This document shows, piece by piece, positions 53,071 to 64,000 of a stretch of 64,000 bases of DNA (the first letter of the stretch is position 1; each line of letters begins with the position of its first letter). Under the pieces are notes generated by a model that did no database searches, was not told the origin of the DNA, and saw only the letters and a list, made by a program, of their open reading frames with translations. The DNA is from Cordilura impudica (lineage: Eukaryota; Arthropoda; Insecta; Diptera; Scathophagidae), in the NCBI GenBank assembly GCA_963682025.1, contig OY821518.1, positions 232,357,000-232,420,999 on the forward strand. Direction: 5' to 3'. The translations under genes and the position numbers were made by a program.

Positions 53071-53109
53071 CACAGTGGCGCCCGTAGAGCAAACGAGGTT
53101 GCAAAAATC
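53071..53109 (+). repeat. Transib B left end: RSS-like terminal repeat
   Basis: CACAGTG (53071-53077), 23-bp spacer (53078-53100), GCAAAAATC (53101-53109). The spacer is identical to that of the right end of copy A. Confidence 0.85.
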
Positions 53110-54017
53110 AAAATTTTCATGTGTGCCGACGAAGTTTTGAATAAACCCATGTTATAGAAAATTTTTCAGCGATTTCAAATATGCTACTCTTAATAATATC
53201 ATATTTTTGGTTTAGAAGATATAACCGTTCAAAGTTGACCGACTTTCGGTTTTCAAAAAAACAGACAATTCTTAGTCAATTTGTTGCGATTTCAGGTGTG
53301 ATATCACGAAAAATAGATAACGAATCGCCTTATTTTTTATTTGTATTGATTGATGTATTTATTAAATGTATAATGATAAAAAAAATTAACTCTTTGCTTT
53401 GTGTTTCTCCGTTTTTTCACTATTTTTCAACATTGACGGAAAATAAAAAAAAATCCATATTTTTCTATATTTGTCATATTTGCAAAACATGTTCTTTGAT
53501 TATTTCTTTACATAATTCAAAAGGTTTTATCTGCCCGTACGTGCCCGTTTGGCTTCGAGAGGTAATAAAGGTTAAAAAGACATGGTTGCAGAAATTGTAT
53601 GGCGTGCATCCCTTACATGTTTTGACTGACAGTAGTTTGATTTAATAGTTTGAAAATTGCATTTTAAGTCAGTTGTCTACCTGTGAGCCTCTGCCAAAGT
53701 CTACTCCCAATATTCTGTTACAGACACAGGATGCACAAAAAACTACTCATTGAAATTCGCAGGTACGCACCTCACTTAAAAATTACTTTGGAGTACAAAT
53801 GGTCAAGAACAATATTGATTTATGGTCCCTCCAGGTAGGCACAAATCTTATTTAAACACGAGCATAATATCAAAATTGCATAATTCAGCCTAAATCCATA
53901 TGTATGCAGGGAACAGGTAAATTTTTAGGCATGGTAGCATAAGCCTATATATTGCAAAATAAGCATAATGCCTGGATTAGTCTACGACTGAAAGTTGGCG
54001 CAACAAGTACTGAAACC

Positions 54018-55711
54018 ATGGCGTTAAACAATTTAAGTACTCCAAATACGGTGACTGCCTTAATGAAGATACCATCCTGGATATATTGGCAGTAGATACA
54101 CCCACCACATCAACCAGAGGAGCAAAAGGAATGCCAAAAAAAAGTATTGAGGAGAGTTCAATTTTCACAAGAAAGAGGAAACTTGCCGATGCCACCAATG
54201 ACTTGACCACGAAGCATTTATCGGACGCGCTGTCTATTAAATATACAAAGGATAGTGAAAGAGTTTGGTCGCAGATTACAAAATCTGTTGCTGATGCAAG
54301 CCCACTGCGACTAAAAAGGATTAAGGAAAGCATTCCCACGCCACCACTTACAACTTTCCAAAGAAAAATATGAGATACTACGGGCATCCTTGATGCGACA
54401 CTGGGCTGACGTTTTACCAGGATACAAGCATATTAGGCAAGCCAAAATAAATTCACGACCACTGCATACGGAGTTTACGGAAGTCTCTGTGAAAGCCAAT
54501 CTGCAGGATCTCATGGGCCATACAGCAAAACGGTTGTTGGAGAGTCTTCCTGAAAATGAGGTGAAAATTCTTCCTGAGAAACTGACATTGATCAGCAAAT
54601 GGGGCTGCGATGGATCATCCGGACAAAGCGTTTATAAGCAAAGGATGTTGTTCCTTTGCGGCTAAAATCTGATATTTCCCTACACTAGAAAAATTCACGT
54701 CCATCATCAGTGCATTATTGCCGACCAATAATGTTTCAGTTTGCAAGGGAATCGGCAGAACTCATAAGGACCACGGTGAAGGACACTGAAGAACAAAAAA
54801 GCAAGATTAAGCCTACAAAGCTGCAAATTGGAGAAGGAAAATATATTGAATGCAATTACGAGTTCGTAAACGAACTGACAGGAGCAACGTCAACATTGTC
54901 ATGCCCGATTTGCAAAAAGAGTCAGAAGAACTTTGGTAATTTAAACGATTCTACAAACGAGGAGAATTACGAATATGGAATGTCACCATTGCACGCAAGG
55001 ATAAGGTGTATGGAGTTCTTGCTAAAACTGGCGTATACCCTACCACAAGAGGAGGAAAACTTCGATGAAAATACATCAATAAAGGATAAGGAAAAGATCA
55101 GAAAGAAGCAAATACAGGATGCTTTTTTTAAACAAGTTGGACTAAAAGTAGACTGTCCCAAGCACGGATACGGTAACTCAAACGATGGAAACACTTCTAG
55201 GAGATTTTTTGAAAATGATGAGGCAGTAACTAGAATCACTGGAATTGACAATCAAATCGTGAAAAGATTGGGAACGATCTTGAATGTTTTAAACTGCAAA
55301 GAAAATGTCAATTCTACAAAATATGGAGAAAATGCATCGAAAACTGCATGTCTTTTAGCAGAAATGTATCCACAGAAGAAGTTGACCCCGACCGTCCATA
55401 AAATATTGGCGCATGGCAAAGATATAATTGAGTACCAGTCTTTGCCAATTGGAGAGCTTTCTGATGAAGCACGGGAGTCTCTTAACAAATTTTATAAAAA
55501 ATATAGATTGCAGAACACATTCAAAGCATCAAGGGTAAGGCAAAATGAGGACCTCTTCAACATGTTGGCAGCATCTTCCGATCCACTTATTTCTTCCCTG
55601 CGGCATGTGAAGTCACGAATAGAGTTAGAAAATAATTATAGTTTAGAAATGATTAGTCTTTTAGATATACCTTCTCTTACGAGTTGTGATGAATATTTTA
55701 TAGAAAATTGA
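54018..55711 (+). pseudogene. Transib transposase (RAG1-core-like), copy B, lacks the second catalytic Asp
   Basis: Pieces at 54018-54085 (MALNNL start, frameshift), 54086-54373, 54390-54665 and 54710-55711. Visible: RKRKLADATNDLTTKHLSDAL; ADVLPGYKHIRQAKINSRPL; KWGCDGSSGQSVYKQ (first Asp); a junction YEFVNELTG where copy A has the MVDGK segment, so a 27-bp in-frame deletion has removed the second Asp; LSCPICKKSQ; LTPTVHKILAHGKDII; LPIGELSDEARESLNKFY (Glu equivalent to RAG1 E962 present); ASSDPLISSLRHVKSR; stop at 55711. A further deletion after VYKQR causes a frameshift. Inactive as it stands. Confidence 0.88.
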
Positions 55712-55917
55712 AAAAATAAATTTAAAAAAGAAGTAATTTTTTTTAATTTGTTGGGTAATAATTTAAAACATAAAACCCTAGAGAAAAAAAAAATAAAAAC
55801 AATCTAAAAATATTTTTTTTAGTTACCATAAAATTGATTTTTCTACAAATTTTAAACTTGATAACCCCTAAGTAGGCCCCTACAAAGCGTAGCACCCTTT
55901 CCAAACGCTCATTTCAT

Positions 55918-56476
55918 ATGCTGAATTTTTGAATCAATTCGATGTCGGCTTATTTTGCTTACAAGTTCTCTTTTCTTATTTAAAGAGGTAAATTCTACAA
56001 TCACTTTCTCTGATTTCTTGATGCGGTTATCCATTTCTTCTATTTGTTTTTCTTTTCTTTATTTTTTTCATAAAGTTCAGTGACTTGTGAAGTTAAATTT
56101 GCAAGGGTGTTTATTATTGTTGACAGAGCAGTTTGTATGTTTGTATTTATTTGGGCATAAGTTAGGGTTATGCTGATTGCCAGTTGTTGCATTGTTGTTT
56201 TAATGTCGCTAATATCTGTCTTCATCAGATTTTAAGCCTGTGATGCCAGATTTCACCACTATTGTTTACATCGATCAACATAAGCGACTCTTTATAACGT
56301 TTAGCCTCATTTTCAATATCATTATCACTTTCTCTTAATTGTTTTTGTTGGTTTGATTCTTGGGTTTTTGCATCGGAAAAAAAACGGTATTTTAATTTTT
56401 TTTTATATATTTTTTCACAAAGTTGTGGGAAATATATTGATTTAGTATGTTTTTTTTTTAGATTTTTTAGTGGCAC
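55918..56476 (-). pseudogene. Probable ORF1 of the second LINE
   Basis: Two minus frames, 56225-56476 and 56040-56225, plus a continuation to 55918 (QIEEMDNRIKKSEKVIVEFT). The protein is Lys/Glu/Asn-rich with heptad-like spacing (SQVTELYEKNKEKKNK), compatible with a coiled-coil ORF1. No zinc knuckle is seen. Assignment rests on position upstream of the endonuclease across Transib B. Confidence 0.45.
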
Positions 56477-56874
56477 TTTACAACTTTTTTTCAGATTTTA
56501 TTGGAGCACAGTTAAAAAAGCGACTTGAGCCCATGACTGTGTTTAATGCTTAATGACAATAGTGTTCATAGTGATAATTTTATTAATTCAAGTGATATCA
56601 ATTATTTTGGTAAAAAAAAAGTGAAGAATATGAATATAAATTGTGTGAGGGACAGGGGGAATGAGCTATTCAATTTGAAATAAGCTTTATTATAATTTAT
56701 GGACTTTTATTGTTGCTATTGAAATGTTGTATTAAAGTCCCAAAAGATGCTAGGACCTCATTAAAAGGAAGGCTGTTGGAGGGACATATATTTGTAGAAA
56801 CTTTTATATGCATTTATAATAAAAGCAGTGATTTTTTATATAAAGTTGTTTAACCTCTTAATTAGAAATGACTT
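56477..56874. other. AT-rich spacer, possibly LINE 5' UTR
   Basis: No repeat or protein recognised. Confidence 0.35.
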
Positions 56875-58205
56875 GGGAAAATAAGACTTTTTTTTAGATT
56901 TTACGAAAATTTCGTTCTACAGTTTAATTTTTCCGACAAGTTGTTATATAATTCGAAATCAGTATTAAATCGTCCTTCCAAAAAGTTATAGGACTTTAAA
57001 ATCTAAGAAAACCTCGCCAAGATATAGGAAATGCCCCAGACCACTTTTGTGTCAAAATTAGTCATGAAATTTGATGGCATTTTTTTCAACTATGAGAAAT
57101 TGATTATGGCCATAATTTTTTTGGTCTCTATACCTGTAAGGACTCAGATATGCAATATTGTTTTAATGCCACGTTGCTAACCTATTGCGCATTGAGACAA
57201 AAAATGGGAAATTTTTTTGATAAAATTTTTAAAACTCCTTTTTAAATTTTAAAAAATTTTTTTAAACAAAATTTAAAGAATGGATCTGGCACTTTAAGGT
57301 TTTGTTAAGTATATGTTACAGATTAATTTTTTGAACTTTTAAGTAAGTCCCTATACCAGAATTTTTTTGACAAGGAGTTTATTTTTGCGGATTTCGAGAA
57401 AAATGGGAGTTTTGTAAAATATTCTGTAAATGTACTCTTTCTAAATACTTTATATCAAAAAATTCATCACTTTTCTACTTTAAAAAGTTACGTTTTATCT
57501 TAATAGCCTGGGGTTTCGGAAAAAAATTATATGACCCCATTTACCCTTTTGTAATTGGGGTCACATATGACCCCAAACTCATAAAAGACAATTTATTCAA
57601 AAAATTCAAATATATTGTAAGTGCTGTTGAATTTTTAGATGCGAAGCTTAAAATATATTAACCAAATATGTAGAACTTCCATTCTTAAAATTTGGGATAA
57701 ATTCGCATATGACGCAAAGCTAATAAAAGACAATTTATTCAAAAGAATATGATATATAATATTATTTCTATTTAATTTGGTGTATTTAAGGATTATTTAG
57801 TGTGCGATTCAAATTGTTTTCTGTAATTACTTACGACTTGCAATAAATATTGCTTTTCTTTTTCGTTCTTTTATAATGTGTTATTATACATACTCTTCAA
57901 TTAATTTAACTCCGCGTTCTGCTGTACTATTTACCACTTTTATTTTTGCAACAATATCACTTCCGTTTTAGAAAAATATAGATAGTTTTTATATAAACTA
58001 ATTCTATAACAAAATTGGTTAAAAGTTGTTTTAATTTATATTCGAGAGCAACAAGCAGATAATTGCAGCACTGAAGGTTTAAATTCTTAAATTCTAAGTA
58101 GTGGTTTTATCGAGTTTAATAGAAAAACTCGTTTTATTTTTATTTAAAAATATCTTAAAGTCCAAAGCTGGCCTTGGAAATAATTGGTTAACGTTCTCGG
58201 ATGGG
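56875..58205. mobile_element. Long-inverted-repeat (foldback-type) element, degenerate copy
   Basis: The left part (56875-57720) follows the left arm of the element at 16951: GATTTTACGAAAATTTCGTTCTA, CTAACCTATTGCGCATTGAGAC and GGGGTCACATATGACCCC. The right part (about 57980-58205) follows the inner right arm (AAAATTGGTTAAAAGTTGTT, GATAATTGCA...GCACTGAAGG, CCAAAGCTGGCCTTGG). Both outer GGGTGGCCC ends are missing, so it cannot be mobile. Confidence 0.75.
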
Positions 58206-59040
58206 GGTTGGTAGGCCATTACAAAAATTCTAAAAAAATAAGTTTTTTTTATCTATCGATGTAAAAAATAGAAAACAAAACACTCATGTATGTTTGATAT
58301 TGTATTTAGAAATCACTCATAACTAATAATCATGCGGCTTGAGTATGTTACGTTATGCAAAAAATTTAGAAAAACTTAAAATTTTTAGTCCATCTTGATT
58401 TGCTGCAACTACTTGTTGAAGAGTGAAATGAGAAATCATCAATTATTTTTGAGTGATAGCTGACAAGCTAAGCGAAAATTATAAAAGATCATAAAATAAA
58501 TTTGGCCTGAGAACGCCAAAATCTTTAGTGGTTTTACCATACTGGAATAGTACTTTCACCCTGACTTGGGTAACACTCTAGAATGGCTGTTGTACAGTGA
58601 AATTAAGTTGTTTGTCTAAAAAATAGTTTAGTTTCGTAGGATTTTCCACAAAAAAAAAAAAAAAAAAAAAAAAAATCAAAGACAAACAGCACCACGAAAA
58701 AATATTTTCTTGAGAAGAAATTTCTGAAAAAGATGTATTTGCTTGAAAAACAAAAATATTGACCAGTTTTAAAAAAAAAAATTTTGTAGCTTCAGAAAAT
58801 TTAAACTGCGGATGATCGATTGCCCTAAAATAATTGAATTCTCTAATTTTTCTGTAAAAAAAATAAAAAAAAAAATTACAATTGAATTGAAAATAATTTC
58901 TTCAAATATTATTTTGAAGAAAAATAAAAAAAAAAACTGAAATTAAAAAAATATTTTTTATAATATAATAATTTTTTTTAACCAAATAAAAGTTGATTTT
59001 CAAAAAAAAAAAATAAATAAATAAATAAAAAAATATATAT
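58206..59040. other. Low-complexity A-rich DNA
   Basis: Includes an A-run of about 23 (58650-58674) and several AAAAATAAAAA stretches. No gene. Confidence 0.5.
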
Positions 59041-59829
59041 AAAAACAAGTAAGAAAATTATAGTCGGTCTAGACCGACGATACCCTATACCATGCGTTTA
59101 GAAACTCTGTCTCTTAGGCCCAACTAACTGGACATAGAAAATAAGCAAAAACCAAATTTGAGTGGGATTTTTATTAATTTTTTTGGCTGCAGATATGAAA
59201 AAGTTCATATCGGATGCTATATCTATATAGGGACTAGGTCCAAAAATGGACCGATCCTGATCATGTTTGGTAAAGTCTCTTGTATTTTGTAAAAATATAT
59301 ACAAACAAAATTTGGGAAGAATCAGTGCAATATTTTTGTTTTTTAATAGATTTAAGTGAAGATCGGGCAGCAGCTCTATATGGGGCCAAAGGGATCATTT
59401 TTGGACTACTCATTAATGGACGTAATGAACGCATACAAAACCCAATTTGAGTAAGATCTATATGACAATTTGGATCTTATGGCAATTTATGTTGATTTCA
59501 TAGGGGTAATTTGTATGGGGGCTAGGTCTGGACATGGACCGATTCTCACCAATTTCAATAGCGTTCATATCATGGCCGATAGAAGCGTACATAGCAAATT
59601 TGATCAAAATATATTCATATTTGCGACCTGCAGTTTGATTACAAGGTTTAAATGGACACACAGACGGACGGACGGACGGACGGACGGACAGACATTGTTA
59701 AATCAACTCAGAAAGTGATTCTGATTCGATCGGTATAATTAAAGATGGGTCTAGGTCAAATATTTTTGGTTGTTACAAACAGCAGCACAAAGTCATTATA
59801 CCCAAACCACACAGTGGTATAGGGTATAA
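59041..59829 (+). mobile_element. mini-me/DINE-1-like family A, full-length copy
   Basis: AAAAACAAGTAAGAAAATTA start, CGGTCTAGACCG palindrome, (GGAC)n at about 59665-59688 and the TTATACCC...GGGTATAA 3' hairpin. A small deletion near 59385 shortens it relative to other copies. Frames at 59470-59718 and 59098-59304 are those seen in every copy. Confidence 0.83.
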
Positions 59830-60039
59830 AAATTAAATTTGCGGGGGGAAAATATTAGCATTAATATTAATTCATTTACAATTTAACAATTGTGTGAAAG
59901 TGGTTCTTAAACAAGAACAAAATAATTTTGAAATTATTTTATCTCTTTTTCTTTTTCTCTCAAAAAAGAAAAAAAAAAGGAATTAGAATTGAATTTAAAA
60001 TAATTTCCTCAAATATTGTTTTAAAGAGAAATATAAAAA

Positions 60040-60850
60040 AATATTTATACCCTCCACTCCAGTGTGCAGAGGGTATATGTAAGTTTGTCATTCCGTTTGT
60101 AATAATTAGAAAAAAAATTTTGGACCCCATAAAATATATATATTTGAGATCCTTACAACAACCGGAGTTGATATAGCGATGTTCGTCTGTCCGTCTGTCC
60201 GTCTGTGGAAATCACGATGACGGCATCAATCGGGCAGCTATGCTGCTCGTTGATATGAAAAATGATTCACTAACATCCTGGAAAGCTTGCTATGTAAAAT
60301 CGTCCAAATCGGCCGATCAGGGCCCGAGATTTGAATGAAGAACTAAAAAAAGTCTTGAAAAAATATAATTTTCTGTGTTGTTCTTGTCACGATCACGCCC
60401 TCAATAGTGCAGCTGCAGTGATCATTTTTAGTGGCAATGATTTACCAAATTCATGGAAAGAGTTTTGTTTCAAAAATCATTAAAATCGGTGGAACAGGTC
60501 CAGGGAAATCTCTGAAAAAGTAAAAAAAAAAAAATTAAAAATATGATGTTTCTATATTGTTCTTGTTGTTATTCTAAATGTTGTGTTGTTGTCATAGCTG
60601 GACTTGTTGTTTTCGTGGTCGTGGTGGTAATAATATAATAAAAACTAACCCTTTGTACATTTTTTTATTAACTCTGGTAGAATATTTTAAAAGTTTCCAT
60701 TGTTTTGGCATCACTAAAAAAATTTGTTAGATCTTTTCTGTTATTACCATGAGCCTGCCTGCAAAATTTCAGATCGATTGGGTAACGGCAAAGGGGTTAA
60801 AATCGATCCAAAATTTTTTCAACAAGCAGACACTACGAGTTAATATAAAG
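60040..60850 (+). mobile_element. mini-me-like family B
   Basis: Starts with a hairpin (TATACCCTCCACTCC...CAGAGGGTATA) followed by GTTTGTCATTCCGTTTGTAA. It carries a (GTCY)n run GTCTGTCCGTCTGTCCGTCTG at about 60185-60206, then GAAATCACGATGACGGCATC. The microsatellite and 5' hairpin resemble family A, but the rest differs. The 3' limit is approximate. Confidence 0.65.
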
Positions 60851-61764
60851 GGAGTAAAAATTCACCAGCATCTAAAGCAAATAATGCTAAAATACCTAGT
60901 TGTTAATAAAAAGAAAACAATGTAAATTTAGAAAAAAAATTTATATATTAATTTATTTAAAGAGAAAACCACAAAAATAACGTTTGATGTTGTATTTTTT
61001 TGTGTGTAATATTTACATATACATACATACACATATTAAATAATACAAATAATATACATATATTATATATATATATTATTATTATATATATGTATATCCA
61101 TAACAACTGCATGTTAGAAATAAATCGGTATATTATTTTATTTACATAAAATTCTGCAATATTTTGTTGTGGGGAAAATACATTTCTTTTGCATTAACAG
61201 AGTGTCACTTCATTTTGCTCAGCGTGACTATGCCACAGTAGATGGCGCCACAATTTTTGTTTGTTCTAATTAGCTTTGCAATAGTTATTTCTATTTTAAC
61301 ATGAATGTTAATATTTTCAACTAGATATCATACAGAACAATGTTAAGAGTATACACGGGCTGGTCTTTTATTTCATACGTTTTTTCATTATTCTTTTACA
61401 AATATGAACACAAGTTCGGCATATTAACTTTTTGTTGTCTTTATAAAATACAGTTACCGAGTTCATCAATGAGTTTTTTGCTTTCAAAACAGTTCTACAT
61501 AGTTATAGAGAATTATTATTCTGCTTTACCTACAAAATATCTGATTGCGATTACATCTAATTTTTAAAAATTGTTTATAATTACTAAAGCATTATTATTC
61601 ACATAAATACAAAATTGCACTATTTAAATTTTCCATTCCAATTTAAGAAAATATCAATTCTAGGAACTGGAATTAAAAATTAGAAAATATTAATTGAATT
61701 TCGGAAAATCATATCAAAACGTCGGAAATTATAATTTTAAATTTAGAAGACATCAATTGCATCT
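60851..61764. other. AT-rich DNA with TA/CATA microsatellites
   Basis: Contains a TA-rich stretch at about 61015-61100. No convincing gene; the 75-codon frame at 61340-61567 has no recognisable domain. Confidence 0.5.
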
Positions 61765-61767
61765 TTA

Positions 61768-61884
61768 CACCCGTATTCATAAAAGTTAAAGTGTACTTCA
61801 AGTAGACTTTATCAACAAATTTTGTATGAAAAACAGACAATAAAGTCTACTTGAAGTACGCTTTAATTTTTATAAATACGGGTG
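61768..61884. mobile_element. 117-bp MITE with TTA target duplication
   Basis: Inverted ends CACCCGTATTCATAAAAGTT and, reverse complemented, CACCCGTATTTATAAAAATT. Both then run into AAAGTGTACTTCAAGTAGAC / AAAGCGTACTTCAAGTAGAC. The stems pair over about 46 bp with few mismatches around a loop of about 25 nt. TTA flanks both sides (61765-61767 and 61885-61887), fitting PIF/Harbinger-type insertion. Confidence 0.8.
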
Positions 61885-61887
61885 TTA

Positions 61888-62940
61888 ATATATAAATTTT
61901 ATTCGTTAAACACAAATTGAAATTCCAAAAAAAAAAAAAAAAAAACACCAAATACCTGTGTTTACATTTAAAAAATTTTTATATTTAAAAAAAATATTGA
62001 CATTCAAGAGAAATTAATAGCTTTTCAGTACCGCGATTCAGTAACTTCTATTAACGATAGTCGAATCGGTAAAAAAAAAAGAAATTGCAAAATTATCAGT
62101 AAAATTTTTAAACAATATTCGCTATTGTTAAAGTCAGCTGCTGTTGTTATCTAAACGACAACCATTTTTGTGTTGTTTATTCAATCGATAAAAACTTAAA
62201 TTTTTAGGTTGAAATTAATAAAATAAATAAAAATCATAAAATAGTGAAAATATTTTGCTTCTATTAAAAAACTTTTTTATATAAATAAAAAAATTAAATA
62301 GCATATTCAATTCATTATTTAATGTTCAAATAAATACACAGAAATATTAGTAAAAAAAAAGGTATTAAACATTAACATAAAATCATCTTGTCAAACACGA
62401 AGTAATTTGTTTTTTTTCTATTCTTATTTGTGTTTTCGCTTATTTTGACAGAGATGCCACTCGTTTACAATTTAAATAAATAGCAAAATTGATTTGTCGA
62501 CTGTCGTTAAGATGTATGTATTTAGTGAATCACTTAATCCTTAGTGCAAACAACAATAGCTGTCGATATATTTTGCGATTGTCGGATCGTAGAAATTTAC
62601 AGAATCACACTATAGAAAACGTTAATTTAAATTCAATGAATTTTAGAAAACGTCAAATGATATTTAAGAATTGCGAACATAAAAACTGTTACATAAATAA
62701 ACGCAATTTGATGAGAATGTTATTTTTTATATATAAATTTTCACAATTTTTTTTTTTGGATGAAAATTTGAAGTTTTTCAGAAAATAAAGAGAACAAATT
62801 ATTTTATTTAAAATGTTTGGGACATTTGGTTTTTTGCGTTTGGCATCCCTAATTTGAATATTTATTATTATAAATTTATTCTCTATGTTTCCCAAATATG
62901 GCAATATTTTAATAAAAAAGTTGAGAGAGTTTTTTTTGGG
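61888..62940. other. AT-rich DNA, no gene recognised
   Basis: A 99-codon frame at 62489-62788 shows no domain, and its Phe/Lys/Asn-rich composition follows the AT-rich DNA. A-runs occur at 61927 and 62070. Confidence 0.5.
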
Positions 62941-63397
62941 TTATTATTTTGTTACTCCATCCGACCTATATGGCCGCAATTAAGAAATATTTGGCCAGTT
63001 AAAAGAAACTATACAGCCATCTCCAATTAGCACGATTTAGTGCATATAGCCACCCTACACAACCATTACCTTTGCAATGGAGGTTAGGGCGAGCTATTTA
63101 ATTAGCAAAAGCTAAATTAAAAGAGAAGTTATGTCATATAACCGGAAACGCATGCATATGGGTATATAACCTAAATGCATGCCGATCAGCAACCACGATG
63201 ACCAAAAAGCAAACACCGAAATAAATCCGAAATAATAGAAAAGACGAAAACCAACCCAAAGAATTTGCTGAAATAATTTGGTATTAAGTTTAACAAATTG
63301 TTTACTTTTTCATTTACATTTATTATCAAGACTCAAACCGAGGTGGAGGGTCTCAAAGATTCGGCACAGCCGAATTTAACACGCTTACTTGTTTTTT
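62940..63397 (-). mobile_element. mini-me-like family C (ACAAGTAAG end with palindrome)
   Basis: On the minus strand it begins AACAAGTAAGCGTG followed by the palindrome ATTCGGCTGTGCCGAAT, the same layout as the start of family A (AACAAGTAAG then a palindrome). The inner sequence (GAGACCCTCCACCTCGG, then AT-rich) is unrelated to A. The distal end near 62940 is tentative. Confidence 0.5.
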
Positions 63398-64000
63398 TAT
63401 ATACATATATAAAAAATTTTTTCTACCAAATAAAAATTTCCAAAAAAATAAATAAAAAATAAAAATAAACATGTTTCTACTAATATTAATTTCCTTACGA
63501 TTTGTGAATTTTGTGGAAGTGGTACTTGAAAAAAGAACATAATCCATGTGTTATTGTGAAATTTTTTTTTATATTTTCTTGATTATAAATAATTTCATTT
63601 TTAATTAAAATACAAATAAATCTTATCTAGTTGACTTGTTCTTGGAGCACCGGCTTAACTTAAAGTCACATTTGTTAAACAAATATTTTTTTCTTATAAT
63701 ATGCTAAATAAGCCCTTAACAAATATTGAGAATTATTATATAACAAATATTTTAAGCAAACATCGCATGATTCGTGTACTGGCAAACTTATATTGATGGA
63801 TGTCAGCTTTGGCTTACACTTCTATAATTTGATCAGCGAGATGATTGATTTACGTGTGTCAGGCAAGAAATAAGAAAAAAATATTTAACAATCCTTAACA
63901 AACATGTTGCTGAAATCTAAAATATTAATATAACATAATTTGAATAATACAACAACAAAATAATACTTATGCCACAAATATGACATGAAAGGCAAAAAAA
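63398..64000. other. AT-rich DNA to window end
   Basis: Nothing recognised. Confidence 0.45.

Larger units (their letters stand above)
53071..55917 (+). mobile_element. Transib DNA transposon, copy B (right end deleted)
   Basis: Opposite orientation to copy A. The left end begins CACAGTGGCGCC at 53071, preceded by CGACG (53066-53070). Similarity to copy A ends at 55917 (...CGCTCATTTCAT), about 106 bp short of the terminus present in A, and the right terminal repeat and target duplication are missing. The flanking DNA on the right (55918 onward) belongs to the second LINE, so the missing end was probably lost together with some LINE sequence. Confidence 0.88.

Noticed and set aside
53181..53645. 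154-codon frame in the Transib 5' region as an accessory gene (for example a RAG2-like partner)
   Set aside because: The equivalent region of copy A has no corresponding frame, the translation shows no kelch or other motif, and it is AT-rich non-coding sequence.
62489..62788. 99-codon frame near the end of the window
   Set aside because: Its composition follows the AT-rich DNA, with no domain or neighbour support.

Overview
The window looks like repeat-dense, AT-rich intergenic or intronic DNA from a higher fly (Diptera, Brachycera; probably a calyptrate with a large genome). The organism call is an inference from the mobile elements: DINE-1/mini-me-like repeats with (GTCY)n cores, Jockey/LOA/R1-type non-LTR retrotransposons, and a Transib DNA transposon. 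I find no convincing host protein-coding gene, rRNA or tRNA. Almost every protein-like reading frame belongs to a transposable element, most of them broken.

Layout. 0.6-1.4 kb holds a CpG-rich tandem repeat and an (ATTTC)n array. 1.5-8.3 kb is a mosaic: a partial long-inverted-repeat element, LINE remnants, mini-me-like repeats and a 477-bp MITE. 8.3-14.6 kb holds two minus-strand LINEs of one family. The first carries a Helitron in its 3' UTR (8456-10161, TC...CTAG ends, A|T target), and the second carries a 146-bp TA-flanked MITE in its endonuclease region. 14.9-23.3 kb is a nest: two head-to-tail mini-me copies; a 3.5-kb long-inverted-repeat (foldback) element containing another mini-me; and a further mini-me split by a 2-kb LINE whose frame is fully open. 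25.9-37.5 kb is dominated by two arrays of the heptamer GTAAGAA (about 1.8 kb and 6.5 kb), a roughly 1-kb duplicated flank, and a 200-N assembly gap. 39-44.3 kb holds LINE fragments and an Asn-rich coding-like tandem repeat.

44.5-56.5 kb is the most interesting part. A Jockey-type LINE (about 44.5-51.4 kb) is interrupted by a 3,081-bp Transib element (46602-49682). This element has perfect CGACG 5-bp target duplications and ends that match the RAG recombination-signal architecture: CACAGTG, then 22 or 23 bp, then GCAAAAATC. A second Transib in opposite orientation (53071-55917) sits in a second LINE, also next to CGACG. The two transposase genes are decayed in complementary ways: one has lost the second catalytic Asp, the other the catalytic Glu. 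The rest (56.9-64 kb) holds another foldback copy, mini-me-like repeats of three related architectures, a 117-bp TTA-flanked MITE and AT-rich DNA.

No cellular pathway is encoded here. The elements are connected by nesting, which gives a relative order of insertion: LINE before Helitron, MITE or Transib; mini-me before LINE; foldback before mini-me. Family names rest on motif recognition by eye. No database search or alignment program was run.
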